Shown here: piece after piece, positions 35,081-46,679 of the stretch | Layout: each line of letters starts with the position of its first letter | Position numbering within the stretch: the first letter of the stretch is position 1 | Origin: Streptomyces sp. NBC_00078 | GTDB taxonomy: Bacteria; Actinomycetota; Actinomycetes; Streptomycetales; Streptomycetaceae | Direction: 5' to 3' | Assembly: GCF_026343335.1 (NCBI RefSeq) | Contig: NZ_JAPELX010000001.1 | Location: 434,001-498,000, forward strand | Length of the DNA: 64,000 nucleotides | Made by a program: the position numbers and the translations under genes | The notes under the pieces: model-generated | The model's input: the letters and a program-made list of their open reading frames with translations, nothing else | Database searches by the model: none | Told to the model about the DNA's origin: nothing

Positions 35081-36316
35081 ATGGCACTGCAGATCAGCGC
35101 GACGAACCCGGAGCATCCCGCGCTCCTGCTGGCCCTGCCCTGGCACCTCCCGCTGGAGGAGTGGCCCGACGAATACCTGGTCCCGCTGCCGCGCGGCATA
35201 TCCCGCCACGTCGTGCGCTACGCCCGAGCCGGGGACGAGGTCATCGCCGTCAAGGAACTCGCCGAGCGGCCCGCGCTGCGCGAGTACGAACTGCTGCGCG
35301 ACCTGGACCGGCTCGGCATCCCCGCGGTGGATCCGCTGGCCGTGGTCACCGGGCGGGCCGACGAGGAGGGCGCCCCGCTGGAACCGGTGCTGATCACCCG
35401 GCACCTGCGCGGCTCGCAGCCGTACCGCTCGATGTTCGAGACGACCATGCGCCCGGCCACCATGCACCGCCTCATGGACGCGCTGGCCGTGCTGCTGGTG
35501 CGCCTGCACCTCGCCGGGTTCGCCTGGGGCGACTGCTCGCTGTCCAACACCCTCTTCCGGCGCGACGCGGGCGCCTACGCCGCCTACCTCGTGGACGCCG
35601 AGACCGGCGACCTGCACCCCCGGCTCAGCGGCGGACAGCGCGAGTACGACCTCGACCTCGCCCGGGTGAACATCAGCGGCGAACTCCTCGACCTGGAGGC
35701 GTCCGGGGCACTGCACCCGTCGGTGGATCCGGTCGAGTTCGGCATGGAGATCTGCGCACGCTACGGCGGCCTGTGGCAGGAGCTGACCCGGACGTCCGTG
35801 TACCCGGCCGGCAAGCACCACTACATAGAGCGCCGGATCCGCCGCCTCAACGAGCTCGGATTCGACGTGGCCGAGATGCAGATCCAGCACTCCTCCAACG
35901 GCGACACCGTCACCTTCGTGCCCAAGGTCGTCGACGCCGGCCACCACCAGCGCCAACTGCTGCGCCTGACCGGCCTGGACACCGAGGAGAACCAGGCCCG
36001 GCGGCTCCTCAACGACCTGGAGAGCTGGATGGCCACCCAGGAGGACTACGTGCCCGGCGACCCCCTCGCCGCCCGCCCCGAGGTGCTGGCCCACCGATGG
36101 GTGCGGGACGTCTTCCGGCCCACCGTGCGCGCCGTCCCCCTGGAACTGCGCGGCACGATGGACGCGGCGGAGATCTACCACGAGCTGCTGGAGCACCGCT
36201 GGTACCTGTCGGAGCGCGCGCAGCACGACATCGGGCTGGACACGGCCGTCGAGGACTACATCAGCAGCATCCTGCCGAAGGCTCGCGACACACTGCTGCC
36301 CACGACCGGCGAGTGA
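35081..36316 (+). CDS. DUF4032 kinase-like protein
   Basis: A 411-residue protein. The N-terminal half looks like a degenerate kinase: EVIAVKELAERPALREYELL gives a lysine and glutamate in the expected places, LVRLHLAGFAWGDCSLSNTL resembles a catalytic loop (WGDCSLSN in place of HRDxxxxN), and AAYLVDAETGDLHP resembles the metal-binding segment. The C-terminal half (~210-411) is the DUF4032 domain, with MQIQHSSNGDTVTFVPKVVD and LRLTGLDTEENQARRLLNDL. Whether it phosphorylates anything is unknown. It starts 41 bases after the MBL-fold gene and may be co-transcribed. It converges with the universal stress protein gene one base away. Confidence 0.8.
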   Translation: MALQISATNPEHPALLLALPWHLPLEEWPDEYLVPLPRGISRHVVRYARAGDEVIAVKELAERPALREYELLRDLDRLGIPAVDPLAVVTGRADEEGAPLEPVLITRHLRGSQPYRSMFETTMRPATMHRLMDALAVLLVRLHLAGFAWGDCSLSNTLFRRDAGAYAAYLVDAETGDLHPRLSGGQREYDLDLARVNISGELLDLEASGALHPSVDPVEFGMEICARYGGLWQELTRTSVYPAGKHHYIERRIRRLNELGFDVAEMQIQHSSNGDTVTFVPKVVDAGHHQRQLLRLTGLDTEENQARRLLNDLESWMATQEDYVPGDPLAARPEVLAHRWVRDVFRPTVRAVPLELRGTMDAAEIYHELLEHRWYLSERAQHDIGLDTAVEDYISSILPKARDTLLPTTGE

Positions 36317-36317
36317 C

Positions 36318-37190
36318 TCAGGCGTGCGGGACCACCGCCACGGGGCAACTCGCGTGGTGCAGGACCCCGTGCGCCACCGAGCCGATGCGCGCGCCCACCG
36401 CCGTACGGCGCACGCGTCGGCCGACGACCATCAGCTGGGCCCGCCCGGTCATCGACAGCAGCACCTGACCCGCGCTGCCGATCTCCACGTGCTCGACCAC
36501 GGGCACGTCGGGGAACCGCTCCCGCCACGGCTGCAGGGCCGCGGCGAGTGCCTTCCTCTCGAAGGGCTCCAGGCCTCCGGCCTCGTCGAGGAGGCGCATC
36601 GAACCGGGGCTGTAGGCGAACACCGGCGGCAGCGTCCAGGCCCGCACCGCCCGCACGGTGGCGCCCCGGGCGACCGCCGTCTCGAACGCGAACCGCAAGG
36701 TCTCGGCGCTGTCATCCGGTTCGCCCTGCTGGCCGACGACGACCTCACGGCCGCCGGCCTCGGCCGCGGGCTGGTCGCCGGCGCGCACGAGCACCACCGG
36801 CCGTGCCGCCTCGGCGATCACCTGCTGGCCGACGGAACCGAGCAGGAAACCGACGACGGGCCCGTGCCCGCGCGAGCCGAGCACCAGCAGCTCGGCCTCA
36901 GCGGCCGCGGCCAGCAGTGTCCCGACCGGCTCCCCCGTCACGACATCGGTGGTGACGTCGAGGTCCGGATGCCGCCCGGTGACGCCGCGGACCACCTCGT
37001 CCAGCCCGTCCCGCACCCACCCGGCCTGCGTGTCCGGGTCGGCCGCGTCGATCCCCTCGTACGGCTGGAAACTCCAGGCCTGCACCACCCTCAGCGCCAG
37101 CCCCCGGCGCACCGCCTCCCTGGCTGCCCAGTCCAGGGCGGCGGTGCTCTCCTCGGTTCCGTCGACCCCTGCGGTGATCGGGCGCGTCAT
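36318..37190 (-). CDS. Tandem-domain universal stress protein
   Basis: A 290-residue protein of two UspA domains. Domain 1 (~1-145) begins MTRPITAGVDGTEESTAALD and has the ATP-binding LLVLGSRGHGPVVGFLLGSV; domain 2 (~150-290) has EVVVGQQGEPDDSAETLRFA and LMVVGRRVRRTAVGARIGSV followed by HHASCPVAVVPHA. Domain 1 retains the Gly-x2-Gly-x9-Gly-Ser nucleotide motif, and domain 2 a modified one. Streptomycete proteins of this type are usually stress-induced. The ATG at 37188-37190 follows GGAGG. It is divergent from the response-regulator fusion gene across a 223-base region. Confidence 0.9.
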   Translation of the reverse strand: MTRPITAGVDGTEESTAALDWAAREAVRRGLALRVVQAWSFQPYEGIDAADPDTQAGWVRDGLDEVVRGVTGRHPDLDVTTDVVTGEPVGTLLAAAAEAELLVLGSRGHGPVVGFLLGSVGQQVIAEAARPVVLVRAGDQPAAEAGGREVVVGQQGEPDDSAETLRFAFETAVARGATVRAVRAWTLPPVFAYSPGSMRLLDEAGGLEPFERKALAAALQPWRERFPDVPVVEHVEIGSAGQVLLSMTGRAQLMVVGRRVRRTAVGARIGSVAHGVLHHASCPVAVVPHA

Positions 37191-37413
37191 GCGGCTGCCT
37201 CCGGTGTCGTGGCCACGTCCATCGCAGCCAGTCTTCACCACCCCGGCCGCACGACCTCGTAAGGGGAGCAAGGAGAGCCACTGACCGGCGGCCCGCTGCA
37301 TACCGGAGCGAAGCGGGACGATCGAACATACGATGGGCGGGAGCCGGCGCGGTGGCTGCCCTTGCGACAGGACTTGCCGTGCCGTCGGCCCGACCACTCG
37401 GGGTGGGAGACGT

Positions 37414-39086
37414 ATGGCACAGGCGTCCGACACAGCGCGGACCGTCATCATGACCGTGGACGACGACCCGGGAGTGTCCCGGGCCGTCGCCCGGGACCTG
37501 CGACGCCGCTACGGCGAGTCGTACCGGATCGTGCGCGCCGAGTCCGGCGAGTCCGCGCTGGACGCACTGCGGGAGCTGAAGCTGCGCGGTGATCTCGTGG
37601 CCGTGATCCTGGCCGACTACCGCATGCCGCAGATGAACGGCATCGAGTTCCTGGAACAGGCCCTGGACGTGTATCCGGGGGCCCGGCGCGTGCTGCTGAC
37701 CGCGTACGCCGACACCAGTGCGGCGATCGACGCGATCAACGTCGTCGACCTGGACCACTACCTGCTCAAGCCCTGGGACCCGCCGGAGGAGAAGCTCTAC
37801 CCCGTCCTGGACGATCTGCTGGAGGCCTGGCGCTGCAGCGACTTCCGCCCGGTGCCCAGCACCAAGGTGGTCGGACACCGCTGGTCGGCGCGCTCCTCGG
37901 ACGTACGGGAGTTCCTCGCGCGCAACCAGGTGCCGTACCGCTGGTACTCGGCGGACGAGCCGGAGGGCAGGCGGCTGCTGGCGGCGGCCGGACACGATGG
38001 GCAGCGGCTGCCGCTCGTGATCACCCCGGACGGGACGCCCCTGGTCGAGCCGGAGGCGCCCGAGCTGGCCTCTCGGGTGGGCCTGGCGACGACTCCGGCC
38101 GAGGACTTCTACGACCTCGTCGTCATCGGCGGCGGGCCCGCCGGGCTCGGTGCCGCGGTGTACGGGGCGTCGGAGGGGTTGCGGACCGTGCTCGTGGAGC
38201 GCTCGGCGACCGGCGGGCAGGCGGGCCAGAGCTCGCGGATCGAGAACTACCTCGGCTTCCCGGACGGAGTGTCGGGCGCCCAGCTCACCGACCGGGCGCG
38301 GCGGCAGGCGGCGAGGTTCGGCGCCGAGATCCTCTCCGCACGGGAGGTGACGGGGCTGGAGGCCAACGGGGCCGCGCGGACGGTGCGGTTCTCGGACGGC
38401 TCGGCGGTCGCCGCGCACAGTGTGATCCTCGCGACCGGAGTGTCGTACCGGCAGTTGGAGGCTCCCGGCTGCAACGACCTGACCGGCTGCGGGGTGTTCT
38501 ACGGCTCGGCGCTCACGGAGGCGGCCTCCTGCCAGGGGCAGGACGTGTACATCGTGGGCGGCGCCAACTCGGCAGGGCAGGCGGCGATGTACCTGGCCCG
38601 GGGCGCCAAGTCGGTCACGCTGCTGGTGCGCGGGGCTGACCTGTCCGCGTCGATGTCGCACTACCTGATCCAGCAGATCAACGAGACGCCCAACATCTCC
38701 GTGCGCGCCCGCACGGTCGTCGAGTCCGCGCACGGCTTTGACCACCTGGAGCAGCTCACCCTGCGCGACGTGGACAGCGGTCAGACCGAACTCGTCGACG
38801 CGCAGTGGATGTTCGTGTTCATCGGCGCGGCCCCGCTGACCCAGTGGCTGGATGGGACGGTGCTGCGGGACGACCACGGGTTCATCCTGGCCGGACCCGA
38901 CCTCACGCCGGACGGGCGGCCGCCGGCGGAGTGGGAACTGGACCGGCCGCCGTACCACCTGGAGACCAACATTCCCGGCGTGTTCGTGGCGGGCGACGCA
39001 CGCGCCGAGTCCGCCAAACGCGTCGCGTCCGCCGTCGGAGAGGGAGCCATGGCCGTGATGCTCGTCCACCGGTATCTGGAGCAGTC

Positions 39087-39090
<4 letters not shown>
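37414..39090 (+). CDS. Response regulator fused to glutaredoxin-like and thioredoxin-reductase-like domains
   Basis: A 558-residue fusion. Residues ~8-130 are a receiver domain with acidic pocket TVDDDPG, phospho-acceptor Asp68 in LADYRMPQMNG and the conserved lysine in YLLKPWDPPE. Residues ~150-225 look like a glutaredoxin fold (DVREFLARNQVPYRWYSADE, LPLVITPDGTPLVEP) lacking the CxxC. Residues ~235-558 are a thioredoxin-reductase-like flavoprotein: LVVIGGGPAGLGAAVYGASE (FAD), DVYIVGGANSAGQAAMYLAR (NADPH) and GVFVAGDARAESAKRVASAV. Where TrxB has CATC this protein has YGSALTEAA, so it cannot use the TrxB thiol mechanism. The start follows GGGAGA. Its stop overlaps the histidine-kinase start as GTGA. 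Confidence 0.92.
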
Positions 39091-40540
<1,450 letters not shown>

Positions 40541-40544
<4 letters not shown>

Positions 40545-40891
40545 CCAGCGACAACGGAATCGACACCAGCGTCCCGCCGAGCGGGTCCGGCTGCGTCGAG
40601 TGCGATGCGGTCGGCGGCTGGTGGTTCCATCTGCGGCGCTGTGCGCAGTGCGGCCACGTCGGCTGCTGCGACGACTCCCCCGCCAAGCACGCCACCGCGC
40701 ACTACCGGGACACCGGCCATCCGGTGATCCGCAGTTTCGAGCCGGGCGAGCGCTGGTTCTGGAACTTCGACACCAGTGAGCTCTACGAATCCGGGCCCGG
40801 CCTCGCTCCGCCGGAGAGCCATCCCGCGGACCAGCCCACACCGGGGCCGGCGGGTCGAGTGCCGGCGAACTGGACGGAGACGCTGCGCTGA
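40541..40891 (+). CDS. UBP-type zinc-finger protein
   Basis: A 116-residue protein almost entirely formed by a ZnF-UBP domain: GCVECDAVGGWWFHLRRCAQ, CGHVGCCDDSPAKHATAHYR and DTGHPVIRSFEPGERWFWNF carry the Cys and His ligands in the usual order. In eukaryotes such fingers bind the free C-terminus of ubiquitin. Bacteria lack ubiquitin, and the bacterial ligand is unknown. The C-terminal ~35 residues are proline-rich. The ATG overlaps the kinase stop as ATGA, so the protein is very likely made with the kinase and response-regulator fusion and may act as their adaptor or redox/zinc sensor. Confidence 0.9.
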
Positions 40892-40949
40892 GGCCCTGAC
40901 CTCCGCTGTCCCGGGCCGCGCTGTCAGTGCCGCGTGCCAGGATGGATCC

Positions 40950-43937
40950 GTGCCGCAGACCCTGTTCACCACGCCGCTCATCGGCCGGGACGACGAGATC
41001 GCCCGGCTCGGAGCACTGCTGGAGCGCGCCCGCGGCGGCGAGGCCCGGGCCGTGCTGCTCGCCGGGGACGCCGGCGTGGGCAAGACCCGGGTGCTGGACG
41101 AGATCGCCGGACGGGCCGCCCGGTCCGGGATGACGGTCCTCACCGGTCACTGCGTCGACCTCGGTGACGTGGGGCTGCCGTATCTGCCCTTCACCGAGGT
41201 GCTGGGGGTGCTGGCCGCCGACGAGCGGTTCGCTGACGTCCTGGCGCGGCACCCGGTGGTGGACCGGCTGCTGGGCGCGGGGCCGGACGCCACGAGAGAC
41301 GGCGGGGGTCCCGCCGCGCACCGGGACAGCGGGGGCGGGCGGCTGCGGCTGTTCGAGGGCGTGGCGGGGCTGCTGGCCGACCTGTCGGAGATCGCTCCGC
41401 TGCTCCTGGTCCTGGAGGATCTGCACTGGGCCGACCAGTCCTCACGGGATCTGCTGCGGTTCCTGCTCAGCCGCGGCATCCTGCAGCGGCCGGCGGGCGG
41501 TGCGCCCACCCACCGGCTCGCGGTGTTCGCCTCGTACCGCGCGGACGATCTGCACCGCCGCCATCCGCTGCGTCCGCTCCTGGCCGAGCTGGTGCGGCTC
41601 CCCGCGGTGGAGCGGCTGGAGCTGCGGCCCATGGCCGACGCGGAGGTGACCCGGCTGGTGCGCGCGCTGCAGGACCGTCCGCTGCCGGAGGCCACGGTCC
41701 GCGGAATCGTCGCGCGCGCCGAGGGCAACGCCTTCTACGCGGAGGAACTGCTGGCGGCCACGGACACGGAGGCGGGGGGTGTGCCCAGCGGCCTCGCCGA
41801 CGTCCTCCTCATCCGCATCGAGCAGCTGTCCGACACCGCCCAGCAGGTGCTGCGCACGGCCGCCGTGGCCGGCCGGCGCGTCGAGCACGACGTGCTGCGC
41901 GATGCGGTCGGGCTCCCCGAGGACGAGCTGGAGGCGGCGCTGCGCGAGGCGATCGGCCGGCAGCTGCTGATCCCCGGGCACGCCGACACGTATGCCTTCC
42001 GGCACGCCCTGGCCCGGGAGGCGGTCTACGCGGACCTGCTGCCGGGGGAACGGGCGCGGCTGCACGGCGCGTTCGCCCGCCTGCTCGCGGGACGCGGGCA
42101 CCCGGCCGAGAGCGCGGCCGAGCGCGCCCACCACTACCGCGAGAGCCATGACCTGGCCGAGGCGCTCGCCGCCTCGCTGGAGGCGGCCGGGTACGCCGGC
42201 CGGGTGGGCGCGCCCGCCGAGGAGCTGCGGCATCTGGAGACCGCCCTCGACCTGTGGGAGTCGGTGGACCCGGCGGCCCGGCCCTCGGGGGACGGCGTCG
42301 ACCGGGTGACGCTCACCCTGCGCGCCTCGGCGGCGGCCGCGCACGCCGGTGACTCGCACCGTGCGGTGTCCCTCACCAGGGCCGCGCTCGCGAGCATCGG
42401 CCAGGACGCGGACTCCGAGCTCGCCGCCCGGGTCCGCTACACCCTGGCCGGCAATCTGATGAGCGTCGACAGTCTGACGGCCGCGTTCGGCTACAGCAGC
42501 GAGGCGCTCGACCTGATCCCCGCCGAGCCGCCGACCCGGACCTGGGTGTGGGCGGCCGCCACGCACGTGATCGCCGCCCGCCACATCGGGGAGAACGGGA
42601 CGGCGCTGCGGGTCGCCCGCCAGGCCCTGCGCGTCGCCGAGCAGCTGCGGGTCACGGACGCGCAGGCCGACCTCCTGGTCTCGCTGGCCATCCTGGAAGG
42701 CGGGGGGCGGCGCACAGCCGAGGGCCGTGAGCGGCTGAAGGAGGCCCGCCAGCTGGCCCGGCAGGCGGGGAACGCACCGGTGGAGATGCGTGCCCTGTTC
42801 AACCTCGCCGTCGGCTGCTTCGAGTCCGGTGACCTCGATGGCTGTCTGCCGTGGGTCGCCGAGGGCCTGGACCGCGCCCGCCGGGCCGGGCTGCTGTCGT
42901 CGCCGTATCCGCTGGAGATGCGCTATCTGCAGCTGCTGGTCCTGTACACGCTGGGCCGCTGGGACGAGTGCCTGCGGACCGCGGCGGACGACGTGGCCGT
43001 GCTGCCTTCGGCGGGCGCATACGCCATGGGTCCCGCGCTGTATGTGGCGCTGGCCCGCGGTGACCTGGGCGCGAGGGAGCGGGCCCTGGTTCTGCTGGAG
43101 GGACCGTTCGACTGGATGGCCACGCTGGTCGCGGGTATCGCGCTGACCGAGGCCGCCGTGCTGCGGGGTGAGCCGGAGGAGGCCGTGGAGCGGGCTCGGG
43201 CCACGGTGGGCGCGCTGACCGACGAGACGGGTCACCGCCCCGACCTCTCGGTCCGGCTGGCGGCCCTCGCACTGTCGGCGGTCGCCGACGCGGCCGTGGA
43301 CCTGCGCTCGGCCGACGGCGCGTCCGGCCGCTGGAAGGACACCGCGGACGAACTGGTCGAGCTGGCCCGGGAGACGGCCGTGCGCGGCGAGGACGGCACT
43401 CCACAGGGCCCGGAGGGGCTGGCGTGGCTGGCCCGCGCCGAGGCGGAGTGGCTGCGGGCGGTGTCCGGGCCGGACGCTGCAGCCTGGGAGAAGGCGGTGA
43501 CGGCGTTCGGCTACGGCGACGTGTACGAGCGGGTTCGCTGCCAAGTGCGTTTCGTGGAGGCCCTGTTGGTGGCCGAGCGGCGTGCGGAGGCGGCCGCTCA
43601 GGCACGCGAGGCGCATGCGGTGGCCGAGCGGCTCGGCGCGGCGCCCCTGCTGGAGAGGCTGGACGGTCTGATACGCCGCGGCCGGCTCGCCGACGCCCCG
43701 TCGTCGGACGGGGAGGGCCTCTCGCCGCTCACCGCCCGTGAGCAGGAGGTACTGCGGCTGCTCGCCCGTGGCCGCAGCAACCGGCAGATCGGCGAGGCGC
43801 TGTTCATCACCGGCAAGACGGCGAGCGTCCATGTCTCCAACATCCTGGCCAAGCTGGGTGCTTCGAGCCGTACGGAGGCCGTGGCCATCGCCTACCGGGA
43901 GGGGCTGATCGCGCCGGGGCCGACGGTGTCGGGCTGA
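40950..43937 (+). CDS. Large LuxR-family ATPase regulator (LAL type)
   Basis: A 995-residue regulator. The N-terminal AAA-type ATPase has the Walker A AGDAGVGKTRVLDEIAGR (~32-50) and Walker B-like LLLVLEDLHWADQSS. The long middle (~330-900) is helical and TPR-like, with repeated segments such as AEALAASLEAAGYAGRVGAP and VEMRALFNLAVGCFESGDLD. The C-terminal LuxR helix-turn-helix is LTAREQEVLRLLARGRSNRQ followed by IGEALFITGKTASVHVSNIL. Such regulators are usually activators with unknown effectors; no clear target is adjacent. The GTG at 40950 gives MPQTLFTTPLIGRDDEI, the normal family start. Its last 46 bases overlap the converging SGNH-hydrolase gene. Confidence 0.9.
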   Translation: MPQTLFTTPLIGRDDEIARLGALLERARGGEARAVLLAGDAGVGKTRVLDEIAGRAARSGMTVLTGHCVDLGDVGLPYLPFTEVLGVLAADERFADVLARHPVVDRLLGAGPDATRDGGGPAAHRDSGGGRLRLFEGVAGLLADLSEIAPLLLVLEDLHWADQSSRDLLRFLLSRGILQRPAGGAPTHRLAVFASYRADDLHRRHPLRPLLAELVRLPAVERLELRPMADAEVTRLVRALQDRPLPEATVRGIVARAEGNAFYAEELLAATDTEAGGVPSGLADVLLIRIEQLSDTAQQVLRTAAVAGRRVEHDVLRDAVGLPEDELEAALREAIGRQLLIPGHADTYAFRHALAREAVYADLLPGERARLHGAFARLLAGRGHPAESAAERAHHYRESHDLAEALAASLEAAGYAGRVGAPAEELRHLETALDLWESVDPAARPSGDGVDRVTLTLRASAAAAHAGDSHRAVSLTRAALASIGQDADSELAARVRYTLAGNLMSVDSLTAAFGYSSEALDLIPAEPPTRTWVWAAATHVIAARHIGENGTALRVARQALRVAEQLRVTDAQADLLVSLAILEGGGRRTAEGRERLKEARQLARQAGNAPVEMRALFNLAVGCFESGDLDGCLPWVAEGLDRARRAGLLSSPYPLEMRYLQLLVLYTLGRWDECLRTAADDVAVLPSAGAYAMGPALYVALARGDLGARERALVLLEGPFDWMATLVAGIALTEAAVLRGEPEEAVERARATVGALTDETGHRPDLSVRLAALALSAVADAAVDLRSADGASGRWKDTADELVELARETAVRGEDGTPQGPEGLAWLARAEAEWLRAVSGPDAAAWEKAVTAFGYGDVYERVRCQVRFVEALLVAERRAEAAAQAREAHAVAERLGAAPLLERLDGLIRRGRLADAPSSDGEGLSPLTAREQEVLRLLARGRSNRQIGEALFITGKTASVHVSNILAKLGASSRTEAVAIAYREGLIAPGPTVSG

Positions 43938-45187
43938 CCTCGGCCGCCGGGGTGCCGGGCGGTGCAGTCGAGGCTCTTGAGGTCGACGGCGTCGGCCATG
44001 GCCTGCATGCCCTTGTCGTTGGGGTGCAGATGGTCCCCGCCGTCGAAGACGGGGAGGATGCGCTCGAGGTCGTAGGGGCTGCGGAGGATGTGGTCGAAGT
44101 CGGTGACGGCGTCGAATTCGCCGCTGCCGCGGATGAACGCGTTCACCTCCCGGCGGACCGTCTCGCCGGCCGGATCCCATTCCGACCAGCCCTTGAACGG
44201 GGCCACGGTGGCGGCGACGACACATCTGCCGGCGGCGTGGACCCGCTCGGCGATCTCCCGGTAGCCGGCTATCAGGTCCTGGGCGGTGACTCCCGTATGG
44301 GCCTTGATGTCGTTCACACCCTCGAAGAGGAAGACGGTGCGGACGCCGGGCTGGGAGAGGACGTCGCGCTGCAGACGGTTCAGGGCGCTCTGGCCGCCGC
44401 CGTCCGCCAGGACCTTGTTGCCGGAGATCCCTTCGTTCGCCACTCCTTTGACGTCGCCCCCGGCGGTCCGCAGCCGGCGGGCGAGGTAGTCGGGCCAGCG
44501 GCGGTCGAGGTCGGTGGTGGACTGCCAGCCGTCGGTGATGGAGTCGCCGAGAGCGACGACGGCCGCGGTGCCCGCGGGCGGCCGTACGGAGACGGCGTCC
44601 AGGTAGAACCAGGAGCCGATCGCATCCGTCCAGTGGGCGGCGCTCTCCTCTGCGGTGTGGTCGCCCTGAGTCGTGTAGGACGTCTGCATGGCCATCCAGT
44701 GACCGGTCGCGGGGCCCGCCGCGTCGGGAGTGTGGATGCTCACCACCAGGTCGGCGGCGGCGGGGGTTTCACCGGGCAGGGGATCGCTGAGGGCGGCGGC
44801 GCCCGCGGGGACGGTGACGGAGCGTGCGCCGCCGAAGGTCAGCCGGCGGTTGCTGCCGGGGACCAGTGCGGCGCCCTGCTGCCGGATGCCGGCGTAGACG
44901 CTGTCGAAGGTCACCGGCCGGTCTCCGAAGGCGTTGGAGAGCCGGATCCGCAGGCCGCTGCCCGCCGCGCTGGTGCGGACGACCAGCCGGTAGCCGCGGT
45001 CGGGGGCCGAGTCGCCCATGCGGTCGGCGCTCGCGCCCCAGGTGACGACCGAGCGGTGGTCCTCGGGCGCGCCCACGAGGGTGAACTGGGGCTGCTCGCC
45101 GGACGCGTGCACCGGTGTGGCCTGGACGGCACCGGCCAGCAGCAGGATGGCGCCCAGGCGGCCGGTTCGGGCGAGGCGGGCCCTCAC
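43892..45187 (-). CDS. Secreted SGNH/GDSL-family hydrolase
   Basis: A 431-residue secreted esterase-like protein. The signal peptide (RTGRLGAILLLAGAVQATPV, cleavage near HAS) is followed by an N-terminal beta-domain (~40-180), then the SGNH hydrolase with block I VVALGDSITDGWQST (nucleophile Ser), NEGISGNKVL (block II Gly), FLFEGVNDIKAH (block III Asn) and GGDHLHPNDKGM (block V Asp/His). Related proteins release acetyl groups or other esters from plant polysaccharides. The GTG at 45185-45187 overlaps the stop of the GH95 remnant as GTGA; the final 46 bases overlap the converging LuxR gene. Confidence 0.88.
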   Translation of the reverse strand: MRARLARTGRLGAILLLAGAVQATPVHASGEQPQFTLVGAPEDHRSVVTWGASADRMGDSAPDRGYRLVVRTSAAGSGLRIRLSNAFGDRPVTFDSVYAGIRQQGAALVPGSNRRLTFGGARSVTVPAGAAALSDPLPGETPAAADLVVSIHTPDAAGPATGHWMAMQTSYTTQGDHTAEESAAHWTDAIGSWFYLDAVSVRPPAGTAAVVALGDSITDGWQSTTDLDRRWPDYLARRLRTAGGDVKGVANEGISGNKVLADGGGQSALNRLQRDVLSQPGVRTVFLFEGVNDIKAHTGVTAQDLIAGYREIAERVHAAGRCVVAATVAPFKGWSEWDPAGETVRREVNAFIRGSGEFDAVTDFDHILRSPYDLERILPVFDGGDHLHPNDKGMQAMADAVDLKSLDCTARHPGGRGQPDTVGPGAISPSR

Positions 45188-46660
45188 CGGGCGAGGTCCT
45201 TCAGCGTGACGGATCTGCCGGGGGCCAGGGTCACGGACCGTGAGGCGTCGCCGTAAGCCACTGTCGTGGTGCGGCCGCCGACGCTGTGGATGCGTGCCTC
45301 GGTCGGTTTCCCGTCCTTCCAGCGCAGGTCGACGACGAAGCCGCCGCGGGCCCCGATGCCCCTCGCCGAGCCCGACTTCGCCCAGGCGCCGGGGAGCGCA
45401 GGCAGGAGTTCGAGGTGACCGGGGCGGGAGTAGAGGAGCATCTCGATCACGGCCGCCGGGGTGCCGAAGTTGGCGTCGATCTGGAAGACACCGTTGCCCT
45501 TGCCCAGTTCGTAGATGCCGAAGAGGTTGGCGGCCGTGCCGTTGCTGCCGTCCGTCGAGGGACGAAGGTTGTTGACGATCAGCTGGTAGGCGTTGTCGGC
45601 GTTCTTCAGGCGGGCCCAGCACAGACTGCGCCAGGCGTTGGCCCAGCCGAAGCTCTCCATGCCGCGCGCGGTGAGCAGGGCGGTGGCGCCGGCCACGATG
45701 TTGGCCGGGGTGGAGCCGTCGGGGCGGATGCGGTCGCCCGGGAAGAGGCCGACGAGCGGGGACAGGTGCCGGTGGGTGGTTTCGCCGAGGTTGTCGGGGG
45801 ACATCCACTCCTCCAGCCAGCCGGTCTTCGGGCTCACCTGCAGGAGATACAGCTGTTTGCGGAGGCCGGAAACGGTAGCCGCGTAGGTATTGTCCCACTG
45901 CAGTTCGGCTGCCGCAGTGCAGTAGTTGCCGAAGAGCGCCCAGACCAGTTCCTGGGCGTAGGTGATCGGTGATCCCCTTGGCGTCGAGCGGGCCCTGCTC
46001 CGGTGACCAGTCGCTGTCGGCGATGAGCACCTCGCGCGTGGTGCCCGGGAGAGTGGTGGTGAGCAGTCGGGCCTCCCAGAACTCGCAGGCGCCCTTGAGC
46101 AGGGGGTAGATCTTCTTCAGGTGGGATCGTGACCCCCGTGAACTCGTAGTGCTCCCACAGGGTGTTGCACAGCCAGGCGTTGCCCGCGGGATGCCACCAC
46201 CAGCCGCCTCCGCCATAGGGGTTGGTGGAGATGGCGACGGTCCAGCCGGCGTTCTTGCCGCTGGAGTTGCGGTAGCGGTTGCGGGAGTCGTTGAACAGGC
46301 GGCGGGTCAGGTCGGTCCAGGAGGGGACCTGGGCGACGCAGTAGTCGGTGAACGCGTCGAAGCAGGCGGAGAGGCCGGCCCGGTCCGCCATCCAGTAGTT
46401 CATCTGGACGTTGATGTCGGTGTGGTAATCGCCCATCCAGGCCGGGTCGTTGCCGTCGAGCCAGAGCCCCTGGAGGCCCAGGGGCAGGCTGCCGCGCGAC
46501 CCGGAGATCATCAGGTACCGGCCGAACTGCACGTAGGCGGCTTCGAGTTCGGGGTCGGGGTCGCCGGTCGCCGTCGGAGAGCGGCCAGGGCGGCTCCGGT
46601 CGTCGCGGCGAGGGCGATCAGATTGCGTCTGGGCAGCAGGTGGGACGGATCGGTGTTCAT
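45184..46660 (-). pseudogene. Decayed GH95 glycoside hydrolase (alpha-fucosidase/galactosidase type)
   Basis: On the minus strand, ATG 46660 begins a twin-arginine-like signal (PRRNLIALAATTGAALA). Immediately after, in another frame, comes DPELEAAYVQFGRYLMISGS and DYHTDINVQMNYWMADRAGL, the middle of GH95, so the N-terminal domain (~300 residues) is missing. Two further frame changes follow: near 46130, from LWEHYEFTG into SHLKKIYPLLKGACEFW, and near 45967, from ADSDWSPEQGPLDAKGIT into YAQELVWALFGNYCTAAAEL, the latter caused by a 7-bp tandem duplication at 45961-45974. The last part (HRHLSPLVGLFPGDRI and NLFGIYELGKGNGVFQID) runs to the stop at 45184. No active enzyme is expected. Confidence 0.88.
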
Positions 46661-46679
46661 AGCGGCTCCTGGAGGGCGT

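Noticed and set aside
43892..46216. Single 774-codon gene combining the SGNH hydrolase with upstream residues
   Set aside because: The first ~340 codons switch between a short GH95 fragment and nonsense; the SGNH gene has its own signal peptide and GTG start at 45187, overlapping the GH95 stop.
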